Of a stretch of DNA of 43,263 nt, positions 23,502 through 30,854 are shown piece by piece (the stretch's first letter is position 1; the number at the start of each line of letters is the position of its first letter). Made by a program: the position numbers and the translations under genes. The DNA comes from a virus. A model generated the notes under the pieces. The model did no database searches. It saw only the letters and a list, made by a program, of their open reading frames with translations, and was not told the DNA's origin. The stretch is from the IMG/VR virus record IMGVR_UViG_3300046517_000678, positions 1-43,263 of that record. One strand, written 5' to 3'.

Positions 23502-25192
23502 CAGGTCTCATACGAGCTGCGTTCTACCAGCGGGTCTCGACCGACGAGCAATCGGACCGGGACACGATCCGCAGCCAGGACACGGCGCTGCGCAAGCACT
23601 TCGACGCTCACTTCCGCGACGACTCCACCGAGCCGTGGGTCTACGTCGGCACCTTCCGCGACGACGGCGTCAGCGGCACCGTGCCATTCGACCAGCGCCC
23701 CGACGGGCAGCGACTGCTGAACCTGATCAGGAGCGGCGAGGTCAACATGGTCTGCGTCACCCGCGGCGACCGGCTCGCCCGCGACCGCGGGGTGGCGCAA
23801 ACAATCGCCCGCGAGTTCTACGACCGCGACATCAGTATTGAGGCTACGAGCGAGCACATCGACCTCAAGACATCCACAGGCCAATTGATGTTCGCGATCA
23901 TGTGCGATTTCAGCCACTTCGAACGTGACCTTATCCGCGATCGCACCACCGCTGGCGCGATCCAACTCGTCAGCGAAGGGCGTTTCCTGTGCGGACCGGT
24001 GCCGTTCGGCTACGACGTGGTCAATGATCGCCTGACACCATCGGTGCGCCTGGTCGAGCAGCTCGGGTGTACCGAGGCCGAGCTGGTCATCCAGATCTAC
24101 GAGCGCATCGCCGGCGGGGAGAGCGCCATGAGCGTGGTCCGCTGGTTGCGAGCCTGCGGCGTGCCGTCTATCAGGCGCTACTTCAACAAGAAAAAAGAGC
24201 GCTACCACGAAGAAATTCGGCCGCACTGGCAGCACTCGCGCGTACGAGCCATGCTGCACAGTCCGATCTACTATGGCCAGCGCATCCTCAAGCACGCCGA
24301 GCCTGGCCCCGGTCGTTTGAACCGCGACATGCTCAGGATCGAGCAGTCGGTGCCGCCACTGGTCAGTCGTCAGGTCTGGGATCGCGCTGGCGAAGCGATG
24401 CGTGGCCATGTCTCGAACTTCAACACCGGGACCGATGACGGCTTCGTCTACCTGCTCACCGGGAAGATGGTCTGTGCTGAGTGCGGCTTCAAGATGATCG
24501 GCAACTACCGCAAGGGTGCCCCTGACCACCCCACGCCGCGACTGCTGTACGCCTGCTCGCGCGCGAAGGGACGGTTCCACGCTCAGCGCACGCCCGGCCA
24601 GCACTGCATCGCCGGCACCTACGAAGGCACCCAGATCGAGGAGATCGTTCTCCGTGCGATCGACGACCTGGTCGAGCACCCCGAGCAGACGCTCCAGGCG
24701 CTCGCCGTGCAGCAGGGGGAGCAGCATGGAGTTCTCGCTCAGCAGGAAGGTCATGCCAGGGCGCTGCAGCAACGCATTGCCAGTCTCGAACGCGGCCGCG
24801 CAGCGCTGGTCGAGAGCATGCAGTCAGGTGATCTGACGGCAGTCGAATTCAGGGCAGCGTCAGCAAAAAACACCGATCAGCAAGCCGAGGTGCGGCGCCA
24901 GATGGGGCTGCTGGAAGCCGAGGACGCGCTGGCTAAAGCACTGGACGCGCAACTCCGCGAGGCTCGCGAGATCGTGGCATTCCTGGGTGACGAGTGGCCG
25001 AAGGCACGCGCCGCCAACGACCGCCCAGAGTTACGAGCGATGATCCAGCCGCTGGTGCAGCAAGTGAGAATCAGCAAGGACCGCTCGATTCAGTACACGA
25101 TCCTGTTTGAACGGTCTACCGATTCGCACTGTTCGCACGATTACCTACGAATCGTTAGACCGCTGAGTATCGTCACTCGGCTGGTGGCTTGA
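23498..25192 (+). CDS. int: Large serine recombinase (phage integrase)
   Basis: 564 residues. The N-terminal resolvase domain has catalytic Ser14 in YQRVSTDEQS, the GVSGTVPFDQRP motif and TRGDRLARDR. A recombinase domain follows (GPVPFGYDV; then VVRWLRACGVPSIRRYF), a zinc-ribbon with CAECG (about 329-333) and later Cys pair, and a coiled-coil segment (about 400-480). This is the layout of site-specific phage integrases such as those of phiC31-like elements. It makes the phage temperate. Attachment sites could not be identified. Confidence 0.9.
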   Translation: MTGLIRAAFYQRVSTDEQSDRDTIRSQDTALRKHFDAHFRDDSTEPWVYVGTFRDDGVSGTVPFDQRPDGQRLLNLIRSGEVNMVCVTRGDRLARDRGVAQTIAREFYDRDISIEATSEHIDLKTSTGQLMFAIMCDFSHFERDLIRDRTTAGAIQLVSEGRFLCGPVPFGYDVVNDRLTPSVRLVEQLGCTEAELVIQIYERIAGGESAMSVVRWLRACGVPSIRRYFNKKKERYHEEIRPHWQHSRVRAMLHSPIYYGQRILKHAEPGPGRLNRDMLRIEQSVPPLVSRQVWDRAGEAMRGHVSNFNTGTDDGFVYLLTGKMVCAECGFKMIGNYRKGAPDHPTPRLLYACSRAKGRFHAQRTPGQHCIAGTYEGTQIEEIVLRAIDDLVEHPEQTLQALAVQQGEQHGVLAQQEGHARALQQRIASLERGRAALVESMQSGDLTAVEFRAASAKNTDQQAEVRRQMGLLEAEDALAKALDAQLREAREIVAFLGDEWPKARAANDRPELRAMIQPLVQQVRISKDRSIQYTILFERSTDSHCSHDYLRIVRPLSIVTRLVA

Positions 25193-25345
25193 GCGCCGGG
25201 CATGCCGCAAGCGGCTACCGATGCGGTCGCATTCAGTGCAGTAGACAGTGCGATACCACCGTTCTGAGCGGTAGTCGAACTTGAACCTGAATGCGTACCA
25301 GCCGAGGTGTCCCTTTCTACATCGGGTCGGCAGGGTACTAACCAA
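25145..25345 (-). CDS. Small zinc-binding protein, convergent with integrase
   Basis: 66 residues from TTG (complement 25343-25345), directly abutting the upstream stop (TAG then TTG). CRKGH at residues 9-13 and CTEC at 36-39 make a plausible zinc site, with Arg-rich residues around it. Its end overlaps the integrase end by 48 bases in opposite orientation. TTG is the only start codon; the call depends on this. Confidence 0.45.
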   Translation of the reverse strand: MVSTLPTRCRKGHLGWYAFRFKFDYRSERWYRTVYCTECDRIGSRLRHARRSSHQPSDDTQRSNDS

Positions 25346-25978
25346 CTAAGCGGCCTCCATGAAGCGCTGGTCTCTGACTTTGTCCAGCCAGCCGTTGAGC
25401 TTCGACCAGTTCACGTCCGGCCCATATTTCAGATAGGTGCCGTCGACGGTGTCGAACAACGAGACCATCATCGTGACCGTCCTGCGCTCGCTGTTCACCC
25501 GTCCCTGGTGCGTCGGCTTTCCTGCGGCCCGCGCCCAGCGAGCAGCTGCGTAGCCGCCAGCCTCCGAGAACTTCCAGTCATCGCGTCCGCCCACAAAGAG
25601 AACGTCGAAGCTCGCGGGGTCGGGCAATGCCGTCTCGAAGAATCCATCCTGGGCAACGTAAGCCGCGCGGTATCCCAGTTGGCGAATCGTGGGCAGATAC
25701 GGCACTGACAACTCGAGCGTGGCGCCAGCATCGCCGACCACGTCGGGAGCTACGGCGAACAGGCAGTTCTGACGATAGCGGCGCAGCCCAGCTAGCCACT
25801 CGAGCCAATCGCCGTCGTTCCACTCATCAGGTTTGGCGAAGCGACCGTTATCGCAGGCGAACTTCCAGAACTGGAATGGTCGGGCGTCATTGCCCATGCC
25901 TGGCTGGAACATCAACCCGAGTTCAGGTCGTGGATTGGCGAGCAGCGTCTGGGTCATGACGCCACTCAGGTAGAGCAC
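25346..25978 (-). CDS. DpdA/TGT-like protein (putative 7-deazaguanine DNA transglycosylase)
   Basis: 210 residues from GTG 25978 (complement), or 203 from ATG 25957. It keeps a chain of motifs typical of phage DpdA-like tRNA-guanine-transglycosylase relatives: APDVVGDAGATL, YVAQDGFF, FVGGRDDWKFSEAGG, HQGRVNSERR (about 157-166) and DTVDGTYLKYGPD. Proteins of this family exchange guanine in DNA for 7-deazaguanine derivatives that block host restriction. No precursor-synthesis genes (folE, queC/D/E) are seen in the window, so the base would have to come from the host. It is shorter than typical tRNA enzymes. Confidence 0.65.
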   Translation of the reverse strand: MLYLSGVMTQTLLANPRPELGLMFQPGMGNDARPFQFWKFACDNGRFAKPDEWNDGDWLEWLAGLRRYRQNCLFAVAPDVVGDAGATLELSVPYLPTIRQLGYRAAYVAQDGFFETALPDPASFDVLFVGGRDDWKFSEAGGYAAARWARAAGKPTHQGRVNSERRTVTMMVSLFDTVDGTYLKYGPDVNWSKLNGWLDKVRDQRFMEAA

Positions 25979-25980
25979 GG

Positions 25981-26172
25981 TCAGCAGGCAGCGTAGTACT
26001 GCTGCCCGCAGTGCCCTGTGGAGATCACCTGGACTTCAGCCATCCATTCCCGCGTCCACGCCTGGCGTTCCTCGTAGGTGTGCCAGGACCAGGTGCCGTC
26101 CCATGCCGAAGGTGGATAGGGAGTGGCGGTCTGAGCGAACAGCAGCAGTGCGAGTGCTCGGACGAGAGTCAC
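25981..26172 (-). CDS. Small exported protein
   Basis: 63 residues from GTG (complement 26170-26172), which overlaps the previous stop as GTGA. N-terminal residues 1-15 are a short hydrophobic signal (MTLVRALALLLFAQT). The rest is rich in Trp, Glu and aromatic residues with two cysteines near the end. Secreted or membrane attached; unknown function. Confidence 0.5.
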   Translation of the reverse strand: MTLVRALALLLFAQTATPYPPSAWDGTWSWHTYEERQAWTREWMAEVQVISTGHCGQQYYAAC

Positions 26173-26330
26173 GACTGGGGTCGCTGACTCTCTCTCGCGC
26201 GGCGTAGCAAACGCAACTTCACGAACGCTCGCACCGCGGCCGCGATCGCCGCCGGGTCGGGCTTTTCAGTCACCTCGACCACTCGGTATGGCTGGTCTGT
26301 CGACCGCTCGGTGGCCGTTGGCTGTTCCAC
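26169..26330 (-). CDS. Small hypothetical protein, first in the leftward set
   Basis: 53 residues from GTG (complement 26328-26330), overlapping the next gene as GTGA. An N-terminal Thr/Glu-rich part is followed by a helix AIAAAVRAFVKLRLLRRARE. Its start lies 43 bases after the conserved leader that also precedes the rightward gene at 27147, which supports this start. No Shine-Dalgarno is visible. The frame stays open upstream to about 26490 without an ATG. Confidence 0.5.
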   Translation of the reverse strand: MEQPTATERSTDQPYRVVEVTEKPDPAAIAAAVRAFVKLRLLRRARESQRPQS

Positions 26331-26383
26331 GTAGCCCAGTCTGCCGGCATTTCGGAAACTCGGTGCGCCAATCGGTACGACAC
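26331..26383 (-). promoter_or_regulatory. Conserved leader element, copy 1 (leftward operon)
   Basis: Reading leftward: GTGTCGTACC (26383-26374), TGGCGCAC (26370-26363) and ATGCCGGCA (26350-26342), ending 11 bases before GTG 26330. The same three blocks, in the same order and spacing, occur before ATG 27147. In one frame both copies encode related peptides (VSYRLAH...MPADW here, VSYQVAH...MPARW there), so it may be a leader peptide rather than only a DNA site. Confidence 0.6.
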
Positions 26384-26535
26384 TTTTTGGACCGATGTAC
26401 TGCTCATGTCCGATAGCTGACCGACGCCGGAACGGATGTTCTATACTCTCTGACGCTACGCATGACGTACCGTTGTCGTAAGGGTTTGTTCAGAACGTGT
26501 AACTAACGACGGTCCCCTGGGAGGTTGGATGGTCG

Positions 26536-27045
26536 GTGGAACAGCAAGCGAAAAACAGTCAGCCGTCGCTGCCGGGTGTGCCGTTGAGCATTGTGCCTGG
26601 GCAGGCCATCGCGTATCTGGAAGCGGTCAGGCGTTACTACCAGCCAGGGGTCACGCGGTTGCCGCGGAACGCGGACATCGCTGCGGCACACATGCCGCGA
26701 CTGAACTCGAGGACGTGGGATCGACGCAAAGCCGATCTGCGAGATAAAAAATGGGCAGGCCGAGATTGGATCGAGGTCTGGCCACCACCGCGTGACTGGC
26801 ACCCGTCCTGGGAGCCGCTGCTTTTGGAGTCGCTTGCACCTGTTACGCCTGCGCCGGGCGACCAGGAAAACGGGGTGGTTCACCTGACGTACGACGAGGC
26901 ATACGACCGCACCGGCAAGCTCATTGAGCGGCGTCTGATTCGGACGCTCGGCCACCTGGGAGCGGTTGCCGCGCTCGTTCTGTACAGTCTGTGTCTCCGC
27001 GGACACTTCATCCACGTAACGGGAATGCACGTCAGACTGTCGTAG
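26536..27045 (+). CDS. Hypothetical early protein
   Basis: 169 residues from GTG 26536. Residues about 20-80 are charged and helical (IAYLEAVRRYYQPGVTRLPR, TWDRRKADLRDKKWAGRDW) with a Trp/Pro-rich segment afterwards; the end has a hydrophobic helix (LGAVAALVLYSLCL). A GGGAGG is 13 bases upstream, closer to an out-of-frame ATG at 26529, so the start is uncertain. First gene of the rightward early block; may be regulatory. Confidence 0.5.
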   Translation: MEQQAKNSQPSLPGVPLSIVPGQAIAYLEAVRRYYQPGVTRLPRNADIAAAHMPRLNSRTWDRRKADLRDKKWAGRDWIEVWPPPRDWHPSWEPLLLESLAPVTPAPGDQENGVVHLTYDEAYDRTGKLIERRLIRTLGHLGAVAALVLYSLCLRGHFIHVTGMHVRLS

Positions 27046-27081
27046 TGTGACGTGCTTCTGACGTGCTGTTGGTGCACGTCA
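27027..27081. promoter_or_regulatory. Cluster of four GCACGTCA octamers
   Basis: GCACGTCA at 27027-27034 and 27074-27081 and its complement TGACGTGC at 27048-27055 and 27059-27066 lie within 55 bases, overlapping a -10-like CATAAA (27080-27085). The central pair (27059-27081) forms an inverted repeat with an 8-bp arm. The layout is typical of an operator controlling the operon from 27095/27147 onward. Confidence 0.55.
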
Positions 27082-27094
27082 TAAATAGCGGCAT

Positions 27095-27146
27095 GTGTCG
27101 TACCAAGTGGCGCACGCGAATTTGCTGATGCCGGCACGCTGGTGTC
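27095..27146 (+). promoter_or_regulatory. Conserved leader element, copy 2 (rightward early operon)
   Basis: Contains GTGTCGTACC (27095-27104), TGGCGCAC (27108-27115) and ATGCCGGCA (27128-27136), with the same spacing as in copy 1, ending 10 bases before ATG 27147. The CATAAA at 27080-27085 is 9 bases before the GTG at 27095, so a leaderless peptide from 27095 is possible. Confidence 0.6.
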
Positions 27147-27404
27147 ATGCACGACGGATACGCCAACGCCCGCCCGGTCCGTGTGCCGGCGCTGGCGCGT
27201 ACTGACCTCGGCCCGGCAGGTTGGGACACTCTTCACGAGGTCGCTGACCTGCGTGGTCGACCGCCGCGATTGCAAGTCCTGGCGTTGCTGCGGTGGGCGC
27301 TCTGGCGATCGCTGCAGGGCGACGACACCGAGCTGACGCGGGCGCAACTCGACGAGCTCCTCGGCTCACTCGAACTTTCTCAATCAGCCGAAGCCGCGGC
27401 CTAG
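27147..27404 (+). CDS. Small hypothetical early protein
   Basis: 85 residues from ATG 27147, with no clear Shine-Dalgarno but downstream of the conserved leader. Helical middle (LQVLALLRWALWRSLQGDD) and C-terminal helix (AQLDELLGSLELSQSAEAA). Function unknown. Three bases separate its stop from the next ATG. Confidence 0.55.
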   Translation: MHDGYANARPVRVPALARTDLGPAGWDTLHEVADLRGRPPRLQVLALLRWALWRSLQGDDTELTRAQLDELLGSLELSQSAEAAA

Positions 27405-27407
27405 TCC

Positions 27408-27728
27408 ATGACGCCATCAACACGTGGCGCTAGCTTGCCCTCCATCAGCCAGGCCGAGATGAGCCTGCTGCAGCCGAGCTACTACCGCTACCTGTTCACG
27501 CACGGGCTGGAAGACACAGCCGAACGGTTAGAGCTGGCGACCGTGATGTGGGCTGCTGGTGGCGCGTCGACGCTCAGGCGCTCGGCGTCGATCGGCAGCA
27601 CGGCCCCGACGATGCGAGAGCTAGCGGACCTGCTCCTGTTTGCGGATCTGGTGCGCGAGTCGGAGAACGGCTCGGCCTACTGGTCGACTCCCGAGGACGT
27701 CGCTGACGAGATGGGCGTCACGGACTGA
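27408..27728 (+). CDS. Hypothetical early protein
   Basis: 106 residues from ATG 27408. Helical, Ala/Leu rich (EDTAERLELATVMWAAGG; TMRELADLLLFADLV), ending in an acidic segment. The stop overlaps the next start as TGATG. No family recognised. Confidence 0.55.
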   Translation: MTPSTRGASLPSISQAEMSLLQPSYYRYLFTHGLEDTAERLELATVMWAAGGASTLRRSASIGSTAPTMRELADLLLFADLVRESENGSAYWSTPEDVADEMGVTD

Positions 27729-27940
27729 TGGCCCCGAAGTGTTGGTGCGGAGTGCGCAACCCGTACTTCGCGCCGCTGTACGGGCGTTGCGGCGGTTACG
27801 GGCACATCAGCTGTATCTGCGGTGGCGACTTCTGCGTGTGCCACAACCACGGCGACGTTGAGTGTGACGGATGCGTTGACTGCGAGTTCGGTGATGAGGT
27901 CGACGAGGACGTCGCGGACGAGATGGCGGTGCAGGACTGA
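27728..27940 (+). CDS. Very Cys-rich small phage protein
   Basis: 70 residues with about ten cysteines, most in CxC or CxxC groups: CWCG at 5-8, CICGG, CVCHNHGD and CDGCVDC. The last 20 residues are acidic (FGDEVDEDVADEMAVQD). The CxCGGDFCVCHNHG core recurs in small proteins of many phages. It likely binds one or two zinc ions. It is coupled to the next gene by TGATG. Confidence 0.65.
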   Translation: MAPKCWCGVRNPYFAPLYGRCGGYGHISCICGGDFCVCHNHGDVECDGCVDCEFGDEVDEDVADEMAVQD

Positions 27941-28335
27941 TGGCCACGCTGACTGCGCTGGCCATGCTGGTCACCGTCGCGAGCGTGGATGGTGCAGGTG
28001 TCGCTCCAGCAGCCGCGGTAGCCATGCCAGCCGTCGAGGACGCACCAGACGAGGCACCCGAGCTCGAGGTCGCTGTAGAGCCTGTACAGCGCGACTGGGT
28101 GGACCGGGTGATGGACTGTCTGGCGTGGGCCGAGTCGCGCAACGTGCCCACCGCGGTCAATCCGCGCTCAGGCGCTTCTGGACTCTTTCAGTTCTTGCTG
28201 TCGACCTGGATGACGACGCCGCAGGGTCGCGCTGGGTACTCGCGGTTCGACCCCGTCGCGAGCAGAGAAGCTACTCGCTGGATGATCGGTCAGAACCGCG
28301 GTCGGGAGTGGTCGACCTGGTGGATGTGTGCATGA
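27940..28335 (+). CDS. Secreted Rpf-like lytic transglycosylase
   Basis: 131 residues. An N-terminal hydrophobic signal (about 1-30) and acidic linker lead to a short lysozyme-like domain: catalytic Glu65 in CLAWAESRN, then SGASGLFQFLLSTW and ATRWMIGQNRGREWSTWW. This is the fold of resuscitation-promoting-factor-type muralytic enzymes. Its place in an early operon, away from late lysis genes, is unusual; a role in wall remodelling or superinfection control is possible. Confidence 0.65.
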   Translation: MATLTALAMLVTVASVDGAGVAPAAAVAMPAVEDAPDEAPELEVAVEPVQRDWVDRVMDCLAWAESRNVPTAVNPRSGASGLFQFLLSTWMTTPQGRAGYSRFDPVASREATRWMIGQNRGREWSTWWMCA

Positions 28336-29477
28336 AAGCCGTCTCGCTGTTCAGCGGCGTGGGCGGGTTCGAGCTCGGCTTTCAGCGAGCCGGCATCGAG
28401 ACGGTGCTCCAGGTGGAGCAGGACCCGTGGTGTCTGAGCGTGCTCGAGCGGCACTGGCCGGACTGTGAGCGCCTGAATGACGTTAGGCGTGTTGGCTCCA
28501 GAGACGGTGCCGACCTCGTCTACGGCGGGTTCCCCTGCCAGGACGTCAGCGTGGCCGGAAAACGGGGTGGTCTATCCGCGGAGCGCAGCGGTCTCTGGTT
28601 TGAGTTCCACCGGATCGTGTCCGAGCTGCGGCCACGATGGGTCTGCATTGAGAATGTTCCCGGACTCCTTTCCTCAGGACCAGAGCCGGGCGCCGACCTC
28701 GGTGTCGTACTGCGGGGGCTGGTCGAGCTCGGGTACGGCGTGGCCTGGAGGGTTCTGGACGCGCGATGGTTCGGAGTCCCCCAGCGTCGTCGCCGTGTCT
28801 TCATTGTCGGCTGTCTTGGAGACGCGCGCCGTGCCGCGGCGGTACTGGCTGTCTGCGAAAGCTGCGGCGGGCATTCTGCGGCGGGCGGCGAAGCGGGGCA
28901 AGATCTTGCCTACGCGCTTAATGCAAGCGTTAGAGGCACTGGCGACGGGCACGGCAACGCATGGAACTCCAACTACGTAGCCGATGCCGACGACATTGCC
29001 CCCACGCTTGATGACGGTGCTCAAAGGGCTAGCGTCGAGCTCCCCATGATCGCGGTAGATGTTCAGAACTGCATCGCTCGCCCGGACATCGGAACGCTAG
29101 ACGCGACCAGCAGGAAGAAACTTGGCGCCGATTGGTTGGTCGCTGGCCCGGACCGGGCCGCCGACAACCTGATCGCCTTCCAGCCCAATAGCAGCAGGAC
29201 TGACGAGGAGTGGCGCGAGAACGAGTCGCCGCCGATCAAGAAAGGCAGCGGTGGTGATGGCGCAGTGCCGCCGGCGATATCTGGCTCAATGGGCGTCCGT
29301 CGGCTCACCCCGCTGGAGTGTTCGCGCCTCCAGGGCTGGCCTGATGAGTGGACTCGCTTCACTGCTGACGGCAAGGTGATCCCGGATTCGCACCAGTACA
29401 GAATGATCGGGAATGGGGTGGTTGCGCCCGTAGCGGAGTTCATCGGGCACCGTCTGATGGCGGTAGACCAGGCATGA
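28332..29477 (+). CDS. C5-cytosine DNA methyltransferase
   Basis: 381 residues from ATG 28332 (ATGA overlap). Motif I FSGVGGFELGF near the N-terminus, motif IV with catalytic Cys69 in GGFPCQD, motif VI ENVPGLL, motif VIII QRRRRVF, motif IX RLTPLECSRLQGWP and motif X YRMIGNGVVAPV are all present. The variable target-recognition region (about 180-310) includes ALNASVRGTGDGHGN, common in phage enzymes. It probably methylates phage DNA against host restriction. No matching restriction endonuclease is seen nearby. Confidence 0.9.
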   Translation: MKAVSLFSGVGGFELGFQRAGIETVLQVEQDPWCLSVLERHWPDCERLNDVRRVGSRDGADLVYGGFPCQDVSVAGKRGGLSAERSGLWFEFHRIVSELRPRWVCIENVPGLLSSGPEPGADLGVVLRGLVELGYGVAWRVLDARWFGVPQRRRRVFIVGCLGDARRAAAVLAVCESCGGHSAAGGEAGQDLAYALNASVRGTGDGHGNAWNSNYVADADDIAPTLDDGAQRASVELPMIAVDVQNCIARPDIGTLDATSRKKLGADWLVAGPDRAADNLIAFQPNSSRTDEEWRENESPPIKKGSGGDGAVPPAISGSMGVRRLTPLECSRLQGWPDEWTRFTADGKVIPDSHQYRMIGNGVVAPVAEFIGHRLMAVDQA

Positions 29478-29728
29478 GCGCCGAGGAAGTCGAAGAGATC
29501 CCGGTGCATCGGAACGGCCGCATCAGTGTGCAGGCCATTCGGACTGGTCATGTGGTCAGCACGTGGCAGCTCCAGCAGTCGCGCTATCGGCGCCAGACCT
29601 GGACCGACCGCGCGCTGGTCGCGGGGCTGATGCTCGGGCTGGGTGTCAGCGGCAGCGTCGTCCTGTTCGCCGGCGGTTTTCTCATGTTCATCGGCTGGAA
29701 AACGGCTGAAAGGATCATCGGCCTATGA
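29474..29728 (+). CDS. Small single- or two-helix membrane protein
   Basis: 84 residues, ATG overlapping the methyltransferase stop. A charged N-terminal half (residues 1-45) is followed by a strong hydrophobic helix (LVAGLMLGLGVSGSVVLFAG) and a second short one, ending in a Lys/Arg-rich tail. It overlaps the next gene (ATGA). A possible membrane anchor or superinfection factor; no family. Confidence 0.55.
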   Translation: MSAEEVEEIPVHRNGRISVQAIRTGHVVSTWQLQQSRYRRQTWTDRALVAGLMLGLGVSGSVVLFAGGFLMFIGWKTAERIIGL

Positions 29729-30060
29729 CCACCATGCGCGAGGTGATGCTCGCGCAGATCAAAGAGCGTCCCTTCCAGCGTCAGGTGATCGAGTGGATGC
29801 GACGGTATGGATGGGAGCTGGTCTCGGCCAACAACGACTCGCGGTTTATCTGGTGGGGCACCGATCGCGGTCTACCCGATCTCATCGCGGTCAGGCCACC
29901 ACGGTTGCTCTTCGCGGAACTGAAAACAGAAGCAGTGAAAAGGGGGAACGAACCAGCGCATCAGCAGCGGTGGCTCCGCGCGCTGGACCGCTGTCATGGG
30001 GTGGAGGCGTACTGCTGGCGCCCATCGGACGAAGACGAGATCAAACGGATTCTGAAGTGA
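29725..30060 (+). CDS. VRR-NUC-type nuclease
   Basis: 111 residues. PD-(D/E)xK core visible: Asp52 in GLPDLIAVRPP, then Glu65 and Lys67 in LFAELKTE, with an early helical segment and Gln-rich QRQVIEW that matches the usual VRR-NUC start. Such small phage nucleases act in DNA recombination, repair or packaging. It sits directly upstream of the SSB-like gene, fitting replication or recombination. Confidence 0.75.
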   Translation: MTTMREVMLAQIKERPFQRQVIEWMRRYGWELVSANNDSRFIWWGTDRGLPDLIAVRPPRLLFAELKTEAVKRGNEPAHQQRWLRALDRCHGVEAYCWRPSDEDEIKRILK

Positions 30061-30110
30061 ATTTTCTGAAAGCGTGGTTCACCAGCGACATGGTGGAGAA
30101 GGGGTAAGTG

Positions 30111-30839
30111 ATGCCATTGCTACGACGTGCGAGCGAGAGCTCTCAGAGTGATTGGCGCCCGGTACCGGAAGGACTGGCCAGGTTCGTGGTGGGAAAGCCA
30201 GAGGTGAAGTTGTCGGAAAAGTACGGCAACTACCAGGTGCGATTGCCGTTGAACCTGACTCCGTCAGAGATCGAGCGGGTGCTCGAGGAATACGGAAAGC
30301 CCGAAGACGGAATTCAGCAGAGCTATCGCACCAGCTACACGGTCGGGCTGTCGCTGGGCTACGTCGACAAGACCGGTAATTACAAGTCGACCAAGCTCAC
30401 CGATTTCCTGGCAGCGTGCTGTGCCAAAGAGGGCGCCAAAAAGTTCATGCAGTGGGTGGCTGGCGGCGGCGGTCCACCGCGGCCGGCGGACCTGGACAAT
30501 CAGCAGGCAGAGCTCGCGGCGATCGGCGACTGGCTGGGCTGGTGGGAAGGGCTCGAGGTGTACGGGACTATCACCCATCGTGAGGCTGCCGATGGCAGCA
30601 CTGTGTACGCCAATTTCGCGGGCCCGATGGCCGTAGGCAGTCTGCCCGGTGAAAAGGACGAGGGCTACACGGCGCACGCCCGCGGCAAGCTCCGCGCGCT
30701 GATTGCGGAATCTGGCGAGCAGCGCGAGGACAAGCACCGACCCGAGCGACAAGAAGCACAGGGTTTCCAGCGCTTCACGCCTGACGGAAAGCCGGTCCGC
30801 ACCAGTGGACCCGAGGACGACAACGAACTTCCCTTTTGA
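30111..30839 (+). CDS. Single-stranded DNA-binding-like protein
   Basis: 242 residues from ATG 30111 (GTG 30108 also in frame). The protein has an OB-fold-like region (EVKLSEKYGNYQVRLPLNL; then VYGTITHREAADGSTVYANF) and ends in an acidic tip DDNELPF, the hallmark of SSB-family tails that recruit replication partners. Its position between the nuclease and primase-helicase supports a role in phage DNA replication. It is not a close relative of bacterial SSB by eye. Confidence 0.65.
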   Translation: MPLLRRASESSQSDWRPVPEGLARFVVGKPEVKLSEKYGNYQVRLPLNLTPSEIERVLEEYGKPEDGIQQSYRTSYTVGLSLGYVDKTGNYKSTKLTDFLAACCAKEGAKKFMQWVAGGGGPPRPADLDNQQAELAAIGDWLGWWEGLEVYGTITHREAADGSTVYANFAGPMAVGSLPGEKDEGYTAHARGKLRALIAESGEQREDKHRPERQEAQGFQRFTPDGKPVRTSGPEDDNELPF

Positions 30840-30854
30840 TTGGAGATCTCGCCC

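Noticed and set aside
23225-24772. 515-residue minus-strand frame opposite the integrase
   Set aside because: Shadow of the clear serine recombinase; no motif or ribosome site.
26331-27146. Invertible segment flanked by the two inverted leader copies
   Set aside because: Only blocks of 8-10 bases are shared with a poorly matching middle, and both copies are correctly placed before start codons, so shared regulation explains them better.
27822-28331. Longer N-terminus for the methyltransferase
   Set aside because: Motif I begins directly after ATG 28332; the upstream part is a shadow of the Cys-rich and Rpf-like genes.
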